Assembly: GCA_017979445.1 (NCBI GenBank)
Contig: CM030711.1
Coordinates: 4,526,001-4,590,000 of the forward strand
Source of the DNA: Akebia trifoliata
Taxonomy: Eukaryota > Streptophyta > Magnoliopsida > Ranunculales > Lardizabalaceae
Direction: 5' to 3'
Length of the DNA: 64,000 nucleotides
Shown: one piece after another, positions 33,359 to 43,856 of the stretch
Layout: each line of letters begins with the position of its first letter
How positions within the stretch are numbered: the first letter of the stretch is position 1
Translations under genes and position numbers: made by a program
Notes under the pieces: generated by a model
What the model saw: the letters and a program-made list of their open reading frames with translations, nothing else
Databases searched by the model: none
What the model was told of the DNA's origin: nothing

Positions 33359-34082
33359 TAGGGCTACAACTTGGGTGGGTTGGAGGGACAACCCAAGTTG
33401 TAAAACCCTCAACCCAAACCAGAGTTGGATCTATGGCAAAGTGGAGCCCTTGAAGGTATGGTAGCTTGTAATGTGTCGTCATTTCAGATTCTCGACCTAT
33501 TTCCGCACTAGGTAAATGGGGGTGAATCACCCTGATCTTGAATCAACTAGGAGATTATCAACATAGTGGCCCAAACTCGAGCTCACTCAACTTAACCATC
33601 GAGTTAGAGCTGATTTACCCAAGCTCAACCCCACACTGAGCTTCTAAAATCGGGTCGTTCGGGTTAGCCTAAGTTAGGCAAATTTGGGTGGATTGAACTC
33701 ATTTTCTCTCTTTAAATTTATGCAAAAACAACTCTTCATTTTCAAAAATATGTAAAATATTATACTTAAGCATACATAGCAATAAATTTAAATATAGAAA
33801 AAAATCAATAAAACGATTTTTTTCCTTAGTTTTACAAATATATTTAAGAAAAGAAAATTAATTTTTTGAAAAATATAAATATAAATACTTATATGTAAAT
33901 ATATAGCATCGAGCTCGGGTGGGTTGAGTTGGGTTTCCTAGAGACTCAACCCGAATTGAATTGGGGTTGAGATTTCCTAGCCTAGGCTCAACTCATTTTC
34001 CTTATAACCTAGCCTAGGCTCGCCCATCATTCAGGTTGAGCTCGAGTTGAATTCAGGTTAGCCCGCCCGAGTTGCAACCCTA
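33359..34082. mobile_element. hAT-type MITE with exact 8-bp target duplication
   Basis: Terminal inverted repeats tagggctacaacttgggtgg and the inverse end ccgcccgagttgcaacccta are flanked by GTTTGTTA on both sides (33351-33358 and 34083-34090). An 8-bp duplication with taggg ends is characteristic of hAT non-autonomous elements. The interior repeats cccaac/gttggg-type motifs and two caacccgaattg-like blocks. There is no coding capacity. Confidence 0.88.
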
Positions 34083-34299
34083 GTTTGTTAGTCGATGTGA
34101 AAAGTTGAGTTAGTACCAAATCAGTCCAATAAGTGTTTTTGCGTGTTATAAGTGTGAAGTGATCTCCAAACATGATCTCAAGTACCATTAAGAAATTACG
34201 GGGAAAAATAGTTAAGATTTTGTCATCTTAATTACAATTTGTCTACAATTTATCCAAATATTTTTCTCATACAATGCAACAATCAAAGTAAAAAAAAAA

Positions 34300-34990
34300 T
34301 GCAATTTAGACATACCCCTCCATGTTTTGGTCAACATTAGAGATATATACCCTCAGTATTTTCCAAATGATGATAAGATGCTGCCCTTGGTTAGTCAAAT
34401 TCCCTTGATTTTTTTTTTTTTTTTCCAAAAAAACCTATCTCATCTTCAAAGCTTTTAACTAAAGCAGAAAATGTCATCTTCAACGATTTTTCCCCTCCCA
34501 GAAATCCATTATCTTCAAACTCTTCTACTTCTGAGAAATTATTTTTGTAACTTGATCACCCTCGTCTTCAATTCATCATTTTCAACATTTTTAACCTCTT
34601 GTAAAAAAATTCTTGATTTTTCTACACAAATCAATCATTGTCTGATTTATTTTCCCAAAAAGCATATCTCATCTTGAGGTTTAAAGGTTCAAATAGGTAA
34701 ATTTTGCATGTTGAAGATTACACTAAAATATTTTATTCAAGAGTTTGCAAAACGATTGATTTTAGAAAAATCCTTTATTGTACTTCTCCAAATCATATCT
34801 TGTTATTAAGATTTGAAAATTGAATAAGATAAATCTATTAATTTAATCTTCAAAGATAACTTGTTTCAAGAAGAAATTAATGGGGTTTCAGTTAGATGTT
34901 AAAGATGAAGATGTTAAAGTTATTTATTTCACTCGCTCGGAGAAAACCTAGGTCAAGAAGGAAGTATGTAATCAGTTTAAAAATAAAAGA
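34300..34990. repeat. Long fold-back family D copy
   Basis: The left end has caatttagacatacccctcc, atgttttggtcaac and atataccctcagtattttcc. The right end has ggagaaaacctaggtcaaga and gaagtatgtaatcag. The middle holds catcttcaa/cttcaac motifs. It matches the layout of the copies at 32155 and 40128, but the extreme right end is unclear. Confidence 0.42.
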
Positions 34991-35179
34991 TTATCTCCAA
35001 TATTGAAAAGAAGACATATAATATATTTCAGATCAAGATCCCTTAACTCATGAAGGATGATTAAAAAAAAAACACATATAATCCCAACCCATATATATCA
35101 TGAGGATAAATCTCAATTATTAGATTTTGTATCTAAATGGTTGGGATAGTGTCAGTCAATATATATATATATGAGAAAT

Positions 35180-35488
35180 GTTCAGCAACAAACATTTTGG
35201 CAAAACATTTTTCAAAACATGGGTTAGAGGTTTTGGAATGGGCTGATTTTTGGTGAGGATGATCTCTACGGTGAGGAGATCATCATCACCAAAAATCAGC
35301 CCATTCCAAAATTTCTAATCCCATCAAAAATTGTTTATAAAAAATTGACGGTCCACAATTTTTCAACTTGTAAACTGGGGCTAGAAGTTTTGGAATGGAC
35401 TAATTTTTGGTGAGAAAGATCTCCTCACCGTAGAGATCATCCTCACCAAAAATCAGCCCATTCCAAAACAAAATGTTTGTTGCTGAAC
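35180..35488. mobile_element. Large palindromic MITE, family C, first of a pair
   Basis: The outer inverted repeats are gttcagcaacaaacatttt and aaaatgtttgttgctgaac. Inside lie two smaller hairpins with arms ttttggaatgggctgatttt and inverse aaaatcagcccattccaaa around a gatctctacggtgaggagatc centre (about 35222-35330 and 35380-35470). TA repeats flank the element on both sides. It is non-coding. Confidence 0.8.
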
Positions 35489-35519
35489 GGAACTTTATAT
35501 ATATATATATATGGGTCCC

Positions 35520-35886
35520 GTTCGGCACCCTAAGTTTTACCACACACTTTAACAAACGCGTTTTGTCCTACATGGGTTAGAAGTTTCGGAATGGGCTGAT
35601 TTTTGGTGAGGATGATCTCTATGGTGAGGAGATCATCCTCACCAAAAATCAGCTCATTCCAAAACTTCTAACTCCATCAAAAATGATTTACAAAAAATGG
35701 ACGATCCACGATTTTTCAACGTGTAAACATGGGGTTAAACATTTCGGAATGGGCTGATTTTTGGGGAGGATGATCTTCTAATCATAGAGATCATCCTCAC
35801 CAAAAATCAGCCCATTCCAAAACTTTTAACCCATGTAGGACAAAAAACGTTTGTTAAAGTGTGTGGTAAAACTTAGGGTGCTGAAC
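35520..35886. mobile_element. Large palindromic MITE, family C, second of a pair
   Basis: The outer arms gttcggcaccctaagtttta and taaaacttagggtgctgaac are near-perfect inverses. They are followed by inner inverted segments containing cacacactttaacaaacg and gtcctacatgggttagaagt. Two nested hairpins with the ggaatgggctgatttttgg arm sit inside, as in the first element. It lies 31 bp from the first element, separated by TA repeats. Confidence 0.8.
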
Positions 35887-36554
35887 ATTTCCATATATAT
35901 ATATATATATATATTTTATGGATCTTGATGACGTGTGTCACACGTTGAAGTGCAATAAGTACACTTCACAAATTGGATTTTGTGCCGGAAACGTCCTTAT
36001 AAATAAAAAAAAATTAATACCAAAATACTCTCAAATTCCAATTTCGAAAGTGTATTTATTGCACTTTAAAATGATATACCTACCGCATTTGTACTTTGGC
36101 TAATAAATGAAATTGTTAGACGCACTTTTCAGACAGAGCCACGTGGGGCATCACTGATTCAATGTGACACAGCACACCAAAGTGGAAACAAGATGAATTG
36201 CCACGTGGAAATATAAGCATGTGGATACCGTGTAGTGTTTTGAGGCTAGCATTCTACTTAATCCAGGAATATATTAGCATCCTCTTCAGGATGACAGATA
36301 TCATCGTCGTCCTTGGACTGAGACACTTGGACGAATTTGAATCCCGAGAAAATTTAGCAGTCTTAGCTCTGTTTTAGGTCCACAAGGCAAGGGACACGAA
36401 TGTATAAGACTATAAGTAGGGGGTAGGGCTGTTAATGGACTGGGCTGGGTCGTGCTTAAGAAATAAAACCACATTAGGGCCATTTTTCGGTTTAGATTTT
36501 ATAATTATAAATGGAGATCTTGAGGGTTGGACTCTGCAAAAGAGTTTCACTCTA
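35887..36554. other. Intergenic DNA with a TA microsatellite, no gene recognised
   Basis: A TA repeat lies at about 35892-35914. Two cacgtgg motifs occur near 36131 and 36201. A gtagggctgttaatggactg segment near 36424 looks like a hAT MITE end without a partner. No exon was recognised. Confidence 0.35.
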
Positions 36555-36777
36555 GTAATCTAGTAATAGTAGAATCCCGAGCGGTTCATGCTTGTAGGTC
36601 GTGAGTTCAATATCCAGTATGAGCATTAATTCCTCAAGGATCACCTGCCAATGTGCACCCTCACTTACTTGGTGTGTGTGATGTACGAGCATTGCACGCG
36701 CCCCAAGACTAATCCTTGGACAAGATCATGGTCTATGGACTCTATTGTGCATAGGGGTACCCGGTTATCAAAAACAA
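36555..36777 (+). repeat. SINE-like family 2, most complete copy
   Basis: The copy runs from agcggttcatgcttgtaggt, with the B-box-like gtcgtgagttcaat. It continues through cttacttggtgtgtgtgatg and cattgcacgcgcccc to ggtacccggttatcaaaaac. Two other copies (47545-47672 and 54295-54550) share the same order of motifs and the ccggttat-aaaa 3' end. tRNA-related promoter boxes and an A-rich 3' end suggest a SINE. Confidence 0.5.
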
Positions 36778-37741
36778 ATCTAGTAATAATAGGAGTGTAC
36801 ATAAAGATACTGCAATCAAGGAATAAAATATTAGATAAAGCTTAAGAATTAAATTTTATCCCACAAATCCAACCAGCTTTGCCCACTAAGCATATGCAGT
36901 ACAACATTGTTTGGATTATAATCTATCTTACTAAACTTTTCTATATTTTGCTTAAATGTTAATTTAGCTTGTTATGTTATGGTAATTGATATTTTTTCAA
37001 GAATTTTGGCAATATTCATCATTTATGAAAATTGAAAAAAAAAACGTTTTTATTTTTATTAATTTTTTTTTAAAGATTTACTATTGCCAAACCAACCTTT
37101 ACTAACACTAACTCTGTGCAATTCTTTGGTGATTTACATAAGGATTGGTGTGGCAATAGTAGCTCCCATTTTTATACTTTCAATATTAGGTTAATGCTAA
37201 GGTCCTAAGAAAGTTACTTAAAACTACCAATTTTTACTTCAAATACCAAAATATGTCATTTGATAGCTTTTTATAATGAAAGGGCATTCTGGTCATTTTG
37301 TCAAAATCCAAAAATTGTAAATTGTTAAACAGACATTAGTTTCAGGCTTCTTCTTTGCACAACACAATACTTTTTTCACCTTCATTAATAGACAAGCTTA
37401 TCCTAGTTCTAGCTTCTTAGTCTCTGGGCTTTTGTTTCTCCTAGACACAATTTCTTGAAATAGAACTTTGATGTTGTAACAAATGGACCATTTATATTTG
37501 GTGATTCAATTTGTGCCAGGTGTTAGGTTGAATTGATTAGAGTGTTTTATCATTTTCTAAAAACTTTGAATCCTATGGAAATAGACATCTTGCACCATCT
37601 GATATCACCATTAGAAGAAAAAAAAAAAAAAAACCCTATATACCACATGTCTTCTAAGATTGTGTTGATTAAGTGTGCATAGATCTAGTCACTTATGTTT
37701 TAATTTGATTTGGTCACTTCTACTAATGCTTAGAAGGGATT
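36778..37741. other. Intergenic DNA, nothing recognised
   Basis: AT-rich sequence with A tracts (37618-37633). No exon, hairpin or transposon end could be identified. Confidence 0.35.
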
Positions 37742-38053
37742 TGATAAATTTGGGAGGCCAACTCAAAATCAATTAGTAATGAGTGAAAAGACCCATGAAC
37801 TTATAAGGAGAGACAAGGCAATGAGTGTCCGATATAAGACTAAACTCAACACACCCCCACACGTGTGGACTGGATTGGGCTAAAGTACGTGAAGATATGA
37901 ACTGGATGATGTGGAGGAGAGAAAGGCCGACTCTGATACTATGATAAATTTGATGGTCCAACTCAAAACTAATTAGCAATAAATGGAAAGGCCCATGAAC
38001 TTATAAGGAGAGAGACAAAACAACGAGTGTCTCATATGGGACTAAACTCAATA
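37742..38053 (-). mobile_element. TRIM: 312-bp miniature LTR element
   Basis: Two direct repeats of about 110 bp (37742-37851 and 37942-38053) flank an interior of about 90 bp. On the minus strand each LTR starts TGTTGAG/TATTGAG and ends AAATTTATCA. Next to the upstream LTR is TAGTATCAGAGTC (37929-37941), one base from the plant initiator-Met primer-binding site TGGTATCAGAG. Next to the downstream LTR is a purine run, CACGTGTGGGGG. The flanks are GGATT and GGACT, a 5-bp target duplication with one change. The element encodes no protein and must have moved with enzymes from another LTR element. Confidence 0.82.
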
Positions 38054-39202
38054 GGACTATCCCTATCTCCCATTATGCTTATAACTATTCTACTTACTCA
38101 ACTCACACAAAACTACTCCAATTCATCTTTTGGTAGAATTAGTAGTTTTACGTAAGTCAATGCTACTTCTTGGTATTAATGAGAATTCAAACGGCCATTT
38201 TATTAATCTTCTTAAACCCCCTATAGGTAAGACCTAACACCCGATAAGGATAAATCACATTAATAGAATCGTCACGGCAAACTTTCTTTTGCTAATGGTA
38301 TTCACATACATTCATTCTATTCTAAGGGATGTAACAATATCTTTTATTCATTATTGACTTATTTGATCAGTTATGATTCTGATGTTGAGTTTAATTTACA
38401 TACCAACCAGAGCATACGAACCATGTTACATTGGATTATAATATGCAAATTGGTTTAGGACATAATCCAATATATAAAGCAAGAAGTTTTATTCAATTTG
38501 ACTACTTATGGCCTTTGGCTTTGGAATCTTCAAACAAGTCAACCAATCATAGATCTTTAGATTGGTCAAAACCCAATCATATCGATCAAACATCATGGTT
38601 CAATGAATGGGTTGACTATATCTGGTCAAAACCCAAGTATTAATCACATAAAGAGCTTTAAGATTGGATTGAGATAATTTAGTCAAATTTGATCAACAGG
38701 TCAAAAACCAGTTTCTGAAATAATTGATTTTGCATAACTTTAACAAATAGAATATTATAAAATCAATTTTATATAAAGATTTCATAAAAATGGATTTTTA
38801 TAATCTCATCTCAAACAATACCTGAAAAATCAATTCTTAAATATTAATGGATTCTCAAGAAGATGATTGTTAACAGCATGCCAAACATGACCCAAGATTT
38901 ATCAATCATTGATTTATAATGCACGAGTCAACTTGATTTTAAAAAATCAAATCAAATCAAATCAGGTCAATAAGTTGGGTTATATCCGATTCAAATGGAT
39001 TAAATGATTTGCTATAGCCAAATGGATCAGGTTTAAATTGGCTCCATTTAATAGGAATGGGCTTGACAATCTGAATGGACCTCGTCCACATTGAAGAAAA
39101 GTTTTGGCAAAACAACCTGACTGCTCGTATTTAGGCAAAAGGTCTTAATTAATACAACCTTGAAGTAAGCCTTAGGCCCAACAAATTTTTAACCCTTACA
39201 AC
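38054..39202. other. Intergenic DNA, diverged repeat
   Basis: About 38430-39070 has repeated gattggtcaaaacccaatca-like and aaatcaaatcaggtc motifs, resembling the interior of decayed hAT MITEs. No ends could be defined. No gene was recognised. Confidence 0.35.
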
Positions 39203-39410
39203 CATGGTTTTAAAACTTGGTTTCACGTCTCGTCAAGGTCCGATACCTAGTCGTCTCAGACAAGTTTTCCAATACGTTTGAGACATCTCATTCAAAAAAT
39301 CAAAAAATTAATCGATCAAAAAAGTGACTTTGTGAGTTGATCTAGTTCAGCTCTGATACCGAGTTAACTCGGGTGATACGTCTCGATCTCAGACGAGTTT
39401 TAAAACCATG
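39203..39410. mobile_element. hAT-type MITE, family A copy 2, perfect target duplication
   Basis: Ends catggttttaaaacttg and cgagttttaaaaccatg are inverted repeats. CTTACAAC is duplicated exactly on both sides (39195-39202 and 39411-39418). The interior shares ctctgataccgagttaactc and gatacgtctcg motifs with the other family A copies. Its length is 208 bp. Confidence 0.92.
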
Positions 39411-39900
39411 CTTACAACACATTAACACACAGCAATGGTTGGGCTTTAAGCATCTCTATTACAATTTGTTATTGAAGCAACAAATTTACATCGTATGATG
39501 TGTCCATCTGTGCAAGCTTCGTGTAACCTTTTATAAACAACTAGGAAGCACAAACTCTTTTTCATCCTCAAGAATTTAAAAATGCGAGATTGGATCGCTA
39601 CTTCACCCCGTTGCTAGGCCTAGGGGTGCAATTTGGTCCGATTCAAACCGAGAATCGAACCAAACCCGAGCTGGTTTGGTTCAGTTTGAAACAAGTTGTG
39701 ATTTGATTCTGGGTTAACAAAATGAAGAATCGATTCATTCAATTCAATTCTCAGTTCAAGACTTGTATATAACCGAATCAAACCCTTATATATAATTAAA
39801 TAAATATATATATATTTATTTATTTATTATGGATTGAAACATAAAAGATGGTGGAGATTGATTTTTTATTTTTAATTATGCTTAGTACTTAGGAATTAAG

Positions 39901-39932
<32 letters not shown>

Positions 39933-40127
39933 GTACTATATGAAATATTTCATATTTATTATTTATTAAAATACATGTTACTTTCAAACAAGTTTATAGG
40001 ATATTAACAACTCATAGAACCGAACATAACTAAGTCACTTTAATTTGGTTTAGTTTGATTCGGTTTCATGCGAACCAGGAACCAATGGTCAGTGCGTGTA
40101 GGGGCTATAGGATTTATCGGATGATTT
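39411..40127. other. Intergenic DNA with hAT-like relic and TA repeat
   Basis: A taggggtgcaatttggtccg start near 39622, with ggttcggttt-like content, resembles a hAT MITE whose right end is lost. A TA microsatellite lies at 39901-39926. No gene was recognised. Confidence 0.4.
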
Positions 40128-40850
40128 AGAGTTACACCTCCAAGTTTCGGTAAATATCAATGTTACCCCTGTGTTTTCAAATGGATGATACGCTCCTTGA
40201 CTCCTGTCTACTCTTCTAGACTGATGAAAATGACCTAAATGTAATAAAAACTATGTCATATTCAAACTCTTTAACATCATTGTCAATTATTCTAATTTAT
40301 TGAATCTGATCTTCAATCTGTCATTTTAAATCGTGCTTTACTCCCTTGAAGAACATCTTTGATTATTGAGTTGTGATGAATGCACACGGAGAAGCATACA
40401 CAATTGACATGGCAAGGGCCTAGAATCATAGATCTTTTTCTTCGGGATACAGAAGGAAAAATATTTATGATTCTATTCCCTTGTCACATTAGCCACACAC
40501 CGATCATGTATGATTTACCGCGTGTATTCATCATTATTCTATCTAAAATACCATCATCTTCTACTGAAAAAATTATATCTTATTCTTGAAAAGTAGATAA
40601 AATATTAAAATCAAAGAATTGAGTAAAAAACGATACCCAAGTGGTTGGTTGAAGAGCTTGAAAATCACTGAATTTGGAAAGAAAAATAAAAGGTTTTTTT
40701 TTCAAGTCGAAGACGAGGTCATTCAGATCATTTTAATAAGTCTATAGGAGAAGACCTAGTTCAAGAGGGTGTGTCATAAATTTTAAAATACAGAGGTTAA
40801 CTCAAATATTCACCAAAAAGTAGAGGGGGTGTGTCTAAATAACCCATTGG
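40128..40850. repeat. Long fold-back family D copy with an F-like hairpin inside
   Basis: The outer ends are imperfect inverses: atttagagttacacctccaa then gtttcggtaaatat, against atattcaccaaaaagtagag then ggggtgtgtctaaat. Inside are a gatgaaaatgacctaaatg motif and, toward the right, gaagacctagttcaagaggg, both typical of family D. At about 40380-40512 a hairpin with acacaattgacatggcaag and cccttgtcacattagcc arms and a gaatcatagatctttttc core has inserted. Confidence 0.5.
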
Positions 40851-40869
40851 TCCTTTGAGTTGGATTTAG

Positions 40870-40986
40870 CGGGAAAAGTTGGTATTAGAGAGAGGAGACA
40901 GTGAAAAGTTGGTACGAGAGAGACCATTTGTTGTTCGTCGATCGTGGTTCTATCAATTGGAAACCTTAAACCCTAGTTTTCTCAAG
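40870..40986 (+). promoter_or_regulatory. Probable first (non-coding) exon and telo-box of the CCCH gene
   Basis: A GA-rich stretch is followed by AAACCCTAG (40968-40976), a telo-box-like motif common in plant 5' leaders, and then CTCAAG|gtatg, a good donor at 40987. An acceptor (attatttcag) at 41410 would join it to the leader exon 41411-41457 before the ATG. A leader intron of 424 bp is typical of plant tandem zinc finger genes. The transcription start is inferred. Confidence 0.5.
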
Positions 40987-41457
40987 GTATGATTAAATAT
41001 TTCATATTTTCTTGATTTTAATTGAAGAAATAAATCTTTGCTTGTTGTTCTTCAGGTTCAGATTCATCAAGATTCTAATTTTGTGAAACATAATTGTCAA
41101 TTTTTTTATGTATGTCTTTGATTATGTTTTTTATTGGTTTTTAAGGTTCTTGTATTAGTGATTAGTTGAAAATTTCAGTGTTTTTTATTTGAAGATTGGA
41201 ACTTTATCTCAGAAATTATCTAATTGGACTGATTCTTTGTTTCCTTGTTTTTAAAGAATCAGATTATTGTTATTATTATTATTAGAATTTGGGTTTTTCA
41301 TTTCTATTTTAGAATTTCATGAATCCTTCCTTTTAAAGTTAAAATTTGCTTCTAATCTTCATATATATTAGGAATTTCAGGACATGAATTTGTCAATTTT
41401 ATTATTTCAGAAGGAGAGTGGTGTTTAATGTGAAGTGTTTCAAACTTCAAAGAGGAA

Positions 41458-42858
41458 ATGGAGGGTGAATTGGAGAAGCCTAAAGAGGGATCCTTACGTA
41501 AAATTTCGATTTTGCTTGAATTATCAGCTTCAGATGACCTAATCGAATTTAGACGGTTGGTTGAAGAAGAGGGTTTTGATATTGATGAGGTGAGCCTTTG
41601 GTATGGTAAATCGATAGGATCGAAAAAGATGGATTTTGATGAGAGGACACCAATCATGATAGCCGCCTTGTTTGGAAGCAAGAAAGTGTTTAAGTATATA
41701 CTAGCTAGTGGCCAAGTTGATGTCAATATGGCCCGTGGTTCGGATAAGGTGACAGCTCTTCATTGTGCCACGGCTGGTGGATCCACGGCTTCTTTGGAGA
41801 TCTTTAGGCTTTTGGTTGAAGCTTCAGCTGATGTTAATTCTTTATATGCTTATGGAAACCAACCCAGAGACATAATTCCCCCAGTTTTGAACTCTAGTTG
41901 CAATTCGATGAAGAAGAGACTCAAAACTCCCCATGTCTTGAAAGATTGTACCGAGAAGAAAGTGTATCCTATCGATCTATTGTTGCCCGACTTACAGAAT
42001 GGGCCTTATGGGACAGATGAGTTTAGAATGTACATGTTCAAGGTGAAACCTTGTTCAAGGGCAGGCCCTCACAATTGGAAAGAGTGCCCTTTTATCCATC
42101 CAGGGGAGACTGCAAGGCGACGTGACCCACGGAAATACCAATATAGTTGTGCCCTATGTCCAGAGTTCCCAAAGGGGACATGTCGACATGGTGATGCATG
42201 TGAGTTTGCACACGGCGTGTTTGAGCGCTGCCTTCACCCCACACAGTATCGGACTCGGCTATGTAAGGATGAGATGAGATGCATCCGAAAGGTTTGCTTC
42301 TTTGCTCACACACCCGAAGATTTGCGTCGCCATTGTGCCTCCACAGGTTCAGTGGTGCCTTCGCCAAGGTCGTCTTCTACCAATTTTCTGACCCCAGACA
42401 TATCGGCTATGAGCCCATTTGGGGAATATGGTCAGTTTGGTTGGTTGAAGCGTAGAAATCTTGGTGACGAATCTGGAACTCTTGAACCTTCTGTTCCGTC
42501 TCAGTTACAAGCGTTCTCTATGAAAATTGCTGCTTCCTGGGGCAGCTACCCCTCATACTCATCGTCTTCTCCAGTGACGACGTTGCCATCATATGAGCTA
42601 GACCCATATGGATCAACCGCAGAGTCGATCATGAATTCAAGATCTCTTGTTTTTGCCAAGCGGAGCCAGAGCTTCATTGATCATCGTCCAGCAAACTATC
42701 CTCCTGGGTTCACTGCCCCTATGTCTGGCTCCTTCATTGATAGTCCTCAAGCAAACTATCCTCCTGGATTCACTGCCCCTATGTCTTCTTCAAGTGTGAC
42801 GCAATCAACCCTTTCTGATTGGGGTTCCTCCAATGGGGAATTGAATTGGAGCATTTGA
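41458..42858 (+). CDS. TZF: CCCH tandem zinc finger protein with ankyrin repeats (RR-TZF)
   Basis: Plant RR-TZF proteins bind AU-rich mRNA in cytoplasmic granules and act in stress and hormone responses. This is an intronless CDS of 466 residues. Two ankyrin repeats lie at about 62-145 (TPIMIAALFGSKKVF, TALHCATAGG). The arginine-rich segment carries C199-x5-H205-x4-C210-x3-H214. The tandem fingers are C234-x7-C242-x5-C248-x3-H252, a 16-residue spacer, then C269-x5-C275-x4-C280-x3-H284. These spacings are the plant-specific TZF signature, and all ligands are present. The C-terminal tail is short: family members with ankyrin repeats usually run to about 580-720 residues. It contains a 60-bp in-frame duplication (42673-42732 and 42733-42791) encoding ANYPPGFTAPMS twice. 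The ATG is the first in the frame and follows a plausible leader exon. Confidence 0.93.
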   Translation: MEGELEKPKEGSLRKISILLELSASDDLIEFRRLVEEEGFDIDEVSLWYGKSIGSKKMDFDERTPIMIAALFGSKKVFKYILASGQVDVNMARGSDKVTALHCATAGGSTASLEIFRLLVEASADVNSLYAYGNQPRDIIPPVLNSSCNSMKKRLKTPHVLKDCTEKKVYPIDLLLPDLQNGPYGTDEFRMYMFKVKPCSRAGPHNWKECPFIHPGETARRRDPRKYQYSCALCPEFPKGTCRHGDACEFAHGVFERCLHPTQYRTRLCKDEMRCIRKVCFFAHTPEDLRRHCASTGSVVPSPRSSSTNFLTPDISAMSPFGEYGQFGWLKRRNLGDESGTLEPSVPSQLQAFSMKIAASWGSYPSYSSSSPVTTLPSYELDPYGSTAESIMNSRSLVFAKRSQSFIDHRPANYPPGFTAPMSGSFIDSPQANYPPGFTAPMSSSSVTQSTLSDWGSSNGELNWSI

Positions 42859-43290
42859 GAAGAAGAGCTGAACAAGTTGAGGAAATCGTCATCATTTGGG
42901 TTCCGAAGCAGCAAGTAGCAAGCAATGGTGCAACTTCTGCAGCCTCAATGGCTCGTAACAATCATGAGTGAGATGGATCTTGGGTGCAATCTCTGGTGGA
43001 GTGTACACGGAGCTGGAGCAGATGGTGAGGGAAAAAGATTGGCATTTACACATATGCCTCTAACCTAACAATTCCATTGCCATTTTTTGAATTTTTTGAA
43101 TTTTTTGAATTTTTTTTCTAAAATTTTTTGGGAAAGAAGAAATGATTCTCTACTCATACAGAAATAGAACTAGGTTTATTAAAGATCATAGAAGGTAGAA
43201 GAAGAAGAAAGATGTTTTTGTTGTTACATTTTGAATTTTTTGGGCTCTTTTATTGAAGTAGAGTGTAATAAGGAATGAAATTCAAATGAA
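42859..43290 (+). other. Probable 3' UTR of the CCCH gene
   Basis: The stretch after the TGA contains a run of repeated gaattttttt units (about 43085-43125) and an AATAAG hexamer at 43267-43272 that could serve as a weak poly(A) signal. No other gene was seen. The end of the transcript is a guess. Confidence 0.35.
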
Positions 43291-43737
43291 AGTTGAATGG
43301 GTTTTACCAATCCAAAAAGGGATTTGAAGCCTAATTATGGAAATATATTCAAATCAACTTAAAATTAAATTAACCTAATCTTAATAAAATTGAGTGTAGT
43401 TATTTGGATTCCCTTTTTATTTGAATCAATTAGATTACAGTTGGGTCTAAAATGGAACTGAAACCAATAAAAACTGTAACCATTAGGTTCTATCCCATGA
43501 GTGGGTACCTGCTGATATCCAAAAACGGTTTATTTTGTATTTTCCTTTTATACCAAAGATAAAGTTGTTTTAAAGTGTTATTACATTTTAAAATTAAAAC
43601 ATATTACATGAAAATTTTCAATTTTTTATATAAACAATTTTTTTGAACTTGTAAAGAAAACGAATTTTAGTTTTTTTTTTTTTTTTTTTAAATTAACTCA
43701 TATCTTTAGTGGAACACATTGAAATTAAGTTGATTTC

Positions 43738-43856
43738 AAGTGTCAACTAGCTTAATTGGTAAAGTCTTTGAGTAATAATACTAAAGACTTGGGTTCAAAC
43801 CTCGTCAGTGTTGAGTTACTGAACTCATTAAAAATGAGTTTATCGATTAAAAAAAA
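43738..43856 (+). repeat. SINE-like element, tRNA-related head, copy 3
   Basis: The copy has the A-box-like tagcttaattggtaaagtc, the B-box-like gggttcaaacctcgtc, and then gttactgaactcattaaaaa with an A-rich tail. It matches 27891-28015 along its length with scattered differences. This is the best-preserved copy. Confidence 0.6.

Noticed and set aside
35180..35886. CRISPR-like array
   Set aside because: The repeated units are inverted hairpins of plant MITEs, not direct repeats with unique spacers.
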